Assembly: GCA_903789505.1 (NCBI GenBank)
Contig: CAIFEU010000008.1
Location: forward strand, 2,047-34,291
Origin: an uncultured Coriobacteriales bacterium
GTDB lineage: Bacteria; Actinomycetota; Coriobacteriia; Coriobacteriales; UMGS124
Direction: 5' to 3'
Length of the DNA: 32,245 nt
Part shown: piece by piece, positions 9,311-16,046 of the stretch
Layout: every line of letters starts with the position of its first letter
Position numbering within the stretch: the first letter of the stretch is position 1
Program-made: the position numbers and the translations under genes
The notes under the pieces: generated by a model
The model's database searches: none
Told to the model about the DNA's origin: nothing
Seen by the model: the letters and a program-made list of their open reading frames with translations, nothing else

Positions 9311-10186
9311 GTGGCGGTCGCCGCCGTCGTCGCGCTGGCGGCTCTGGCTGCGCGCATCCGCCTGCGCGCGTCGTTCTCTGCCCGGTTCGGCCGCGGGGTG
9401 CTCAGGCGTGGCGTGCGCCTGTCGCGCCAGCGCGGTGCCGAGCGGGGGACCAACGCGTTCGGGCTTGCGTTCCCCGTTTGGCAGCATGCGGCCCGCGACG
9501 GCTCGGCCGACCGGCGGTATCGCGGCAACTCCCTGCTGTGGGGCAGGTGCGTCCTTTTGGTCGACGGCTTCGCCGTCTCGTGCAGGAACCCACTGGTGAT
9601 GATTGACATGGTGAGCGACCTGCGTGCCCGCGGGGTCGACGTCGGGCTGTGCGACATCGAGCTCGCGCGCTATCGCGAGCTGGTGGACGGCGCCGCACGT
9701 GCCGCGCGGCTCACCTCGGTCGCGGAGATATACCGGCAGTTCGTGTCGGATCCCGCGCGGTTCGAGCGCTTCGTGGCGCGGGTCTGGGAGGGGCTGGGAT
9801 ACGAGACCAGCGTGACGCCTGCGACCAATGACGGTGGCTACGACGTGGTCGCCCGCGCGGCGGGCCGCATGCAGATTGTCGAGTGCAAGTGCTTCGAGCC
9901 GTCGCGCAGCGTCGGGCGCCCGCTCATCCAGAAGCTCGTCGGCGCAAACGAGGTCGTGGGGGCCGACGAGATGGCGTTCGTGACCACGGCGGGCTTCTCG
10001 CGCGCGGCGCTCTCCTACGCGCGGGAGTCGGGGGTGACCTGCGTCGACGGGACGCGCCTGCTCGAGCTGTGGGGACGCGTGAGGGGCGGCGCGCCTGCCG
10101 ACGCCCGCTCGCAGCCGGTTGACGTCTCACGCGCCTGGCTGACGCGCGAGGACGCGCTGGCGTACTTTCCGCCCGACGTGAGGTAG
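9311..10186 (+). CDS. Membrane-anchored Mrr-like restriction endonuclease-domain protein
   Basis: N-terminal hydrophobic helix; C-terminal PD-(D/E)XK-like 'FERFVARVWEGLGYETSVTPATNDGGYDVVARAAGRMQIVECKCFEPSRSVGRPLIQKLVGA'; likely GTG start 9311. Confidence 0.8.
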   Translation: MAVAAVVALAALAARIRLRASFSARFGRGVLRRGVRLSRQRGAERGTNAFGLAFPVWQHAARDGSADRRYRGNSLLWGRCVLLVDGFAVSCRNPLVMIDMVSDLRARGVDVGLCDIELARYRELVDGAARAARLTSVAEIYRQFVSDPARFERFVARVWEGLGYETSVTPATNDGGYDVVARAAGRMQIVECKCFEPSRSVGRPLIQKLVGANEVVGADEMAFVTTAGFSRAALSYARESGVTCVDGTRLLELWGRVRGGAPADARSQPVDVSRAWLTREDALAYFPPDVR

Positions 10187-10326
10187 CGCGCGGCGGCCGA
10201 CGCTTCGGGTCTGCCGTGCCCGTCCGACGGGGACGTCCCCGCTGCGAGCGGGTTGCCCCGCGCGTAAGCGCCCGGTCAGACCCCGCGCGAAAAGGGGTAA
10301 GCCCGTTCGGAGAATTCCGTTCACAA

Positions 10327-10356
10327 TCGTACACGAATCGTTCATAGTGTGTACGA
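10327..10356. promoter_or_regulatory. Perfect 8-bp inverted repeat (TCGTACAC-N14-GTGTACGA) overlapping a candidate promoter
   Basis: Arms 10327-10334 and 10349-10356; promoter-like TTCACA (10319) - 18 bp - CATAGT (10343). Confidence 0.45.
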
Positions 10357-10428
10357 GTAGCGTTGGGCCGCGAGTGGCGGCGGCGACGGTGCCTGCACGC
10401 CACTCCCTTCAATGGGAAGGAGCTCGAG

Positions 10429-10731
10429 ATGGGTAAGAAGGCTTCCGATCCGATTGACCTGCAGGGTGAGGCACTGGCGAACTACCTGCGCACGAACCAC
10501 TCCATCTACATGGACCTCGTTGGTGCCTCCTACTACCTCACCGACGTGAACGACCACTACTGGCGCGTCCAGGACACCGCCCAGCTCAACGACAAGGGCC
10601 ACTACGTCGACGTCTCCGAGCCCGTCGCGACCGTCTCCGAGTTCATGGCCGCCCCCGCGTTCGACGGGCGCTCGCTCGCCGAGGTCGCCGAGCAGGCGAC
10701 GTTCTTCCCCTCGATCAAGGAGGACGCGTAG
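10429..10731 (+). CDS. Small conserved-looking protein of unknown function (100 aa)
   Basis: Start ATG 10429 preceded by GGAAGGAG; 'MGKKASDPIDLQGEALANYLRTNHSIYMDLVGASYYLTDVNDHYWRVQDTAQLN...'; soluble, acidic, well-formed composition. Confidence 0.7.
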   Translation: MGKKASDPIDLQGEALANYLRTNHSIYMDLVGASYYLTDVNDHYWRVQDTAQLNDKGHYVDVSEPVATVSEFMAAPAFDGRSLAEVAEQATFFPSIKEDA

Positions 10732-10796
10732 GACCCGTCCCGCGCAGTTGCCCTGTCCGCCGCGCGCCGAGCCGGCGGGCGGGGCCGTGCTTCCAC

Positions 10797-10841
10797 ATGC
10801 CCGCCGTCGGCCCGCCCCGAGCGCTGCCGACCGGCGGGCAT
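10797..10841 (+). terminator. Strong hairpin downstream of the 10429..10731 gene; terminator or structured RNA
   Basis: ATGCCCGCCG-TCGGC...GCCGA-C-CGGCGGGCAT (10 bp + 5 bp with one bulge); followed by GCTGCCCTTT, not a clean U-tract. Confidence 0.4.
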
Positions 10842-10964
10842 GCTGCCCTTTCGGCGACGCCCATCCCGCATGGGGCGAGCGTCGCCACCGCGGCGCACGA
10901 TGGCACCCGGCGCAGGGGCCGTCTGCGCAGACTGTGAAGCGGCCGTATCCGTTCGAAATGCGCG

Positions 10965-10993
10965 TTGACTCGGCGTTCAAGCCCTTTTAAACT
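10965..10993 (+). promoter_or_regulatory. Candidate rplM-rpsI promoter
   Basis: TTGACT (10965-10970) - 17 bp - TAAACT (10988-10993), about 80 nt upstream of the rplM start. Confidence 0.6.
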
Positions 10994-11073
10994 CAAAAAG
11001 TTCACTTCCACAGAGCCCCGTGAAACCTCTGTATTAGTGACATACTGCGAGAAATGAGTTGGAGGAGTTTTAC

Positions 11074-11511
11074 GTGAAGACCACGTACTACGCCAAGAAG
11101 GGCGAAGTCCAGCGTGACTGGGTTCTCGTCGACGCCGACGGCATGGTCCTGGGTCGTCTGGCCGCACAGGTCGCTTCCATCCTGCGTGGCAAGAACAAGC
11201 CCCAGTTCACTCCTCACGTCGACTGCGGCGACTACGTCGTCGTGATCAACGCCGAGAAGGTTCGCGTCACCGGCAACAAGGAGAACGACAAGGCCTGGCA
11301 CCACTACACCGGCTACCCGGGCGGTCTGAAGACCGAGACCTGGAAGCAGGCCATGGCCAAGCACCCCGAGCGCATCATCGAGCGCGCCGTGAAGGGCATG
11401 CTCCCCAAGTCGACGCTGGGCCACGAGCAGCTTCTCAAGCTCAAGGTGTTCGCCGGCCCCGAGCACACGTACCAGGACAAGAATCCCCGCAAGATTGAGC
11501 TGGAGGCCTAG
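11074..11511 (+). CDS. rplM: 50S ribosomal protein L13
   Basis: '[63 protein letters not shown]'; GTG start 11074 after GGAGGAG. Confidence 0.97.
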   Translation: MKTTYYAKKGEVQRDWVLVDADGMVLGRLAAQVASILRGKNKPQFTPHVDCGDYVVVINAEKVRVTGNKENDKAWHHYTGYPGGLKTETWKQAMAKHPERIIERAVKGMLPKSTLGHEQLLKLKVFAGPEHTYQDKNPRKIELEA

Positions 11512-11516
11512 GTCCC

Positions 11517-11912
11517 ATGGCAAACAACGAAGTCATCTACTGGGGCACTGGCCGCCGCAAGAACGCCGTCGCCCGCGTCCATCTCGTTCCTGGCACAGGC
11601 AAGGTCACCGTCAACAAGCGTGACGCCGAGGAGTACTTCGGCCGCAAGCAGCTCGTCGACATGGCCTGCATGCCGCTGAAGATCACCGACACCCTTGGCC
11701 ACTTCGACGTCATCGCCCTGTGCGACGGCGGCGGAATCTCCGGCCAGGCGGGCGCCCTGCGCCTGGGCATCGCCCGCGCCCTGCTGGAGGCAGGCGACTA
11801 CCGCGCCGAACTCAAGAAGGCCGGGTACCTCACGCGCGACTCCCGCGTGGTCGAGCGCAAGAAGTACGGCCTGAAGAAGGCTCGCAAGCGCCCGCAGTTC
11901 TCCAAGCGCTAA
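11517..11912 (+). CDS. rpsI: 30S ribosomal protein S9
   Basis: '[36 protein letters not shown]...[17 protein letters not shown]'. Confidence 0.98.
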   Translation: MANNEVIYWGTGRRKNAVARVHLVPGTGKVTVNKRDAEEYFGRKQLVDMACMPLKITDTLGHFDVIALCDGGGISGQAGALRLGIARALLEAGDYRAELKKAGYLTRDSRVVERKKYGLKKARKRPQFSKR

Positions 11913-11925
11913 TCTCGCCTTTGGA

Positions 11926-11969
11926 GGCGGGCACACCGTGTGCGAATGCCTCGGTGTGCCCGCCTTTTT
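11926..11969 (+). terminator. Rho-independent terminator of rplM-rpsI
   Basis: Perfect 13-bp stem GGCGGGCACACCG / CGGTGTGCCCGCC followed by TTTTT. Confidence 0.93.
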
Positions 11970-12095
11970 GTGTATCTGTCGTCGGCAGGCGCGGTACGCT
12001 CGCCGCGTCTCGCGCCTCGCCGCGGCGGGCGGTCCGGGCGGAGGGGAGGCGACTCCCGCGCCTGTGCCCGAGGGCATCGGTAAGGAGAGGCACGA

Positions 12096-13430
12096 ATGCC
12101 AAACAGACTTTTCGGTACTGACGGCGTGAGGGGTGTCGCGAACGACGACCTCTCGTGCGAGCTCGCGTATCACCTGGGCATGGGGGCAGTCGGCGTGCTC
12201 GGCCCGCACATCGTCGTCGGCCGCGACACGCGCAGGTCGGGGACGATGCTGGAGAGCGCCCTGACTGCCGGCATCATGGCGGCGGGGGGCACGCCGGAGT
12301 GCTGCGGCATCATCCCGACGCCGGCGGTCGCCCTGCTGACGGTGCGCCATCACGCCGACGCGGGCGTCGTGATCTCGGCGAGCCACAACCCGCCCGAGTA
12401 CAACGGCATCAAGTTCTTCGGCCCCGACGGCATGAAGGCGTCCGATGAGGCCGAGGACGCGCTCGCCGACTTCGTCGACGGTGGCTGGCGCGACCTGCGG
12501 CTCGGCGTGGGCGAGGGGGTCGGTGACATCCGCAAGGTCAAGACCGCGCGCGAGGAGTACGTCAGCCACGCGATCTCGACGATCGACTGCGACCTGTCCG
12601 GCATCAGGATCGCGCTGGACTGCGCGCACGGGGCGTCGTGCCGCACCACCCCCGAGGCGCTCGAGCGCCTGGGCGCCGAGGTGCACGCGATTAACCTCGA
12701 CCACGACGGCATGGACATCAACGTGGGCTGCGGCTCGACCCACCTCGACAAGGTGCGCGAGCTCGTGCTCGCCACCGGCGCCGACGTCGGCATCGCCCAC
12801 GACGGGGACGCCGACCGCGTGCTGTTCGTTGACGCAGAGGGCAACGATGTCGACGGCGACTTCGTGCTTGCGATCTGCGCCGCCGACCTGCAGGACCGCG
12901 GCATGCTCGCGGGCAACGAGGTCGTGTCCACGGTGATGTGCAACCTGGGCTTCGTGCGCGCGATGCAGGCGCGGGGCATCGACGTCGTGCAGACGCCGGT
13001 GGGCGACCGCTTCGTCCTGCAGCGCATGCTCGCCGATGGCGCGGTGATCGGCGGCGAGCAGTCCGGTCACATCATCTTCCTCGAGCACAACACCACCGGC
13101 GACGGTCTGGTGACCGCGCTGCAGCTGCTGGGCGTCATGAAGCGCACGGGCAAGCCGCTCGCGGAGCTTGCCAGCGTCATGAGGCGCTTCCCGCAGTCCC
13201 TGGTCAACGTCCGCACGCCGCGCAAGGCGGAGTGGTCCACCAACGAGGCGATCTCCGCAGCCGTGGCGCGTGAGACCGGCCTGCTCGGCGACTCCGGCCG
13301 CGTGCTCGTGCGTGCCTCTGGGACCGAGCCGCTGGTTCGCGTGATGGTCGAGGCGGCGCAGGAGGCGCAGGCGCTGGAGTGCGCCGAGCGCATCGCCGAC
13401 GTCGTGCGCTCGGAGCTCGACGGGCAGTGA
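12096..13430 (+). CDS. glmM: Phosphoglucosamine mutase
   Basis: 'LFGTDGVRGVAN', active-site 'VVISASHNPPEYNGIKFFG', 'AHDGDADRVLFVD', 'VRASGTEPLVRVMVEA'. Confidence 0.97.
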   Translation: MPNRLFGTDGVRGVANDDLSCELAYHLGMGAVGVLGPHIVVGRDTRRSGTMLESALTAGIMAAGGTPECCGIIPTPAVALLTVRHHADAGVVISASHNPPEYNGIKFFGPDGMKASDEAEDALADFVDGGWRDLRLGVGEGVGDIRKVKTAREEYVSHAISTIDCDLSGIRIALDCAHGASCRTTPEALERLGAEVHAINLDHDGMDINVGCGSTHLDKVRELVLATGADVGIAHDGDADRVLFVDAEGNDVDGDFVLAICAADLQDRGMLAGNEVVSTVMCNLGFVRAMQARGIDVVQTPVGDRFVLQRMLADGAVIGGEQSGHIIFLEHNTTGDGLVTALQLLGVMKRTGKPLAELASVMRRFPQSLVNVRTPRKAEWSTNEAISAAVARETGLLGDSGRVLVRASGTEPLVRVMVEAAQEAQALECAERIADVVRSELDGQ

Positions 13431-13442
13431 CGCCGCGGACGA

Positions 13443-13482
13443 CCCCCGGCCCCGCCGGGCGTCGCCCGCCTGCGGCCGGGGG
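13443..13482 (+). terminator. GC-rich hairpin between glmM and glmS (possible terminator, no U-tract)
   Basis: CCCCCGGCC ... GGCCGGGGG perfect 9-bp arms. Confidence 0.35.
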
Positions 13483-13543
13483 ATAGGAGTTACGTGCAAG
13501 TCTCCGCGCGCCGGGGTATGCGTGCGGGGACGGGCTGCGCCGC

Positions 13544-13552
13544 TGGTACAAT
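13544..13552 (+). promoter_or_regulatory. Candidate extended -10 promoter for glmS
   Basis: TGGTACAAT about 100 nt upstream of the glmS ATG; no clear -35. Confidence 0.4.
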
Positions 13553-13654
13553 GGACGGGCCCAAGCCTGCGACGGCCCTTGAGGCCTACGAGATGACGGG
13601 ACGCCCGACGGTTTCGCCGAGCGTCCCTCGCGTTTGTGGAAAGGCAGCCTGCGC

Positions 13655-15483
13655 ATGTGTGGAATCATTGGCTTTACCGGGAGCGACCAGGCGCAGCCGT
13701 ATCTGATCGGCGGGCTGAAGGCGCTCGAGTACCGCGGCTACGACTCGGCGGGCGTCGCGATCGAGGGACCCGACGGCCGCATCAGGACCACCAAGCGCCT
13801 CGGCAAGGTCAAGGCGCTCGAGGGCGCGCTCGCCGACCGCCCCACGCCCGGCACCTGCGGGATCGCTCACACGCGCTGGGCCACCCACGGCGTCCCCTCC
13901 GAGCGCAACGCCCACCCCTTCTGCGACTGCACCGGCCAGATTGCGCTGGCGCACAACGGCATCGTGGAGAACTACGCGGAGCTGCGCGACGAGCTGCGCG
14001 CGGCGGGCCATGTGTTCACGAGCGAGACCGACACGGAGGTCGTCGTCCACCTGGTCGAATCGCTCTACGAGGGCGACCTGGCGCTGGCGCTGCGACGCGC
14101 CTGCAAGCGCCTGCGCGGGGCGTGGGCGTTCCTGGCGATCAGCTCCCGGGAGCCGGGCGTGATCGTCTGCGCGCGCAAGGGGTCCCCGCTCGTGGTCGCC
14201 TCCACCGAGGCGGGCGCGATGGCTGCCAGCGACATCACGCCGCTGGCACCCTACGCCTCCGACGTCGTCTCGCTGCGCGACGGCCAGTTCGCGACGCTGC
14301 GCCCCGACGGCTCGGTCGAGGTCACCGACATCGAGGGGGAGCCGAGCGAGCAGGACCACATCGCCGTCGACTGGGAGGTCTCGAGCGCGACGCTGGGCGG
14401 CTACCCGGACTTCATGCTCAAGGAGATCGCCGAGCAGCCCGAGGCGCTCACGCGCCTGCTCTCGGGGCGCGTGCAGTCCGGCATCGTTGACCTGGACGAG
14501 ATCTCGATGAGCGTCGAGGAGCTGCGAAGCGCCGACCGCGTCGTCGTCGCGGCGTGCGGCACCAGCTACCACGCGGGCCTGGTCGCCAAGAGCCTGATCG
14601 AGTCGTGGGCGCACATCCCCTGCGAGGTGGACGTGGCGAGCGAGGTGCTCTATCGCGAGGTGCTCGCGGACGACCGCACGCTGTGCCTGGTCATCACCCA
14701 GTCGGGGGAGACGGCCGAGACGCTGCTGTGCGCGCGCAAGCTGCGCAGCCAGGGCGCGCGCGTCCTGGCTATCACCAACGTCCTGGGGTCCACCGCCGCG
14801 CGCATGGCGGACGGGGTCATCTACCTGCAGGCGGGCCCGGAGGTCTCGGTCGCCTCGACCAAGGCGTACACCTCGATGCTCGTCTCGGTTGCGATGATTG
14901 CCCTGTTCCTGGCCTACCATAGGGGCCGCATGAGCGAGGACCAGGTGGCCGACAGGCTCTCCGAGCTGGAGCGCGTCCCTGCGGCGGTCAGCATGGTCCT
15001 GGACCGCCAGGGGCTCGCGACCTCCGCGGCGCGGGCGTTCGAGGGCGCCGACTCCGCCCTGTTCCTGGGGCGGCGGGCAACGCCACCTCCGCCAAGGAGG
15101 GCGCCCTCAAGCTCAAGGAGGTCAGCTACCTGCACGCCGAGGCGTACCCGAGCGGCGAGATGAAGCACGGCCCCATCGCGCTGGTCGACGAGGGCTACCC
15201 GGTCGTCTTCGTCGTGCCCGACGACGCGGTGCGCGACAAGACGATTTCCAACATGGCGGAGGTCAAGGCGCGCGGCGCGCACATCATCGCGGTCGCGACA
15301 GAGGGCGACGGGCAGGTGGAGTCGCTGGCAGACGACGTGATGTGGCTGCCGCCGACCGCCCCGTGGTGCACGCCGATCACCGCCGCGGTCTATCTGCAGC
15401 TGATGGCGCGCGACGTGGCGATAGCCCGCGGTTGCGACGTCGACAGGCCGCGCAACCTGGCGAAGTCGGTCACGACCGAGTGA
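13655..15483 (+). CDS. glmS: Glutamine--fructose-6-phosphate aminotransferase (isomerizing), frameshifted as presented
   Basis: N-terminal 'MCGIIGFTG' and SIS domains in frame 2 up to about 15077; continuation '..NATSAKEGALKLKEVSYLHAEAYPSGEMKHGPIALVDEG..LAKSVTTE' is in frame 1, ending 15483. Confidence 0.9.
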
Positions 15484-15557
15484 GGGGCGGCCTCGGCGGG
15501 CCCGGGTGCGGCGTCGCCGCCGCGGCGCGGCGTAGGGCGGAAGAGACGGGAAGGTGC

Positions 15558-16046
15558 ATGTGCGTGGCGGGTGTGGGCGTCGACATCGTCGAGATCGGAC
15601 GGATGAGGGAAACGCTGCTCCGCACCCCGCGCTTCCGCGAGCGCGTGTTCACCGAGGACGAGCGCGCCTGGTGCGACCGGCGCGCCGACCCCGCGGCTTC
15701 CTACGCGGGGTGCTTCGCGGCGCGCGAGGCGGTGCTCAAGGCGCTGGGCGTGGGCTTCTCAGAGGGTGTGGGCTATACCGACGTCTCGGTCACGCACGAC
15801 GACCGCGGCAAGCCCGAGGCGCTGCTCTCGGGACAGGCCGCGCGCTTAGCCGAGGAGCAGGGCGTCAGCGAGGTGTTCATCTCCATCTCGCACACGCGCG
15901 AGGTCGCGGTCGCCAACGCGGTGGCCTCAACCCCCGCCTCGGTACCCGCGCGCGAGGAGCGTCGCGACGAGCGGGCGATCCTCGCGGCGCAGTTCAAGCG
16001 GGCCCGGTCGCTTCTTGACGACCTGGACAGCGGAAAGGATGCGTAG
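15558..16046 (+). CDS. acpS: Holo-[acyl-carrier-protein] synthase
   Basis: 'GVGVDIVEIGRMRE', 'FAAREAVLKALG', 'ISISHTREVAVANAVAS'; ATG 15558. Confidence 0.92.
   Translation: MCVAGVGVDIVEIGRMRETLLRTPRFRERVFTEDERAWCDRRADPAASYAGCFAAREAVLKALGVGFSEGVGYTDVSVTHDDRGKPEALLSGQAARLAEEQGVSEVFISISHTREVAVANAVASTPASVPAREERRDERAILAAQFKRARSLLDDLDSGKDA

Noticed and set aside
8026-9606. 526-aa ORF taken at face value as one protein
   Set aside because: Its 3' third translates a tRNA promoter and tRNA-Glu; only the part up to about 8800 has PPK2-like sequence.
11508-13499. Minus-strand 663-aa ORF opposite rpsI/glmM
   Set aside because: Shadow ORF; it covers the rpsI gene, the terminator hairpin and glmM on the opposite strand.
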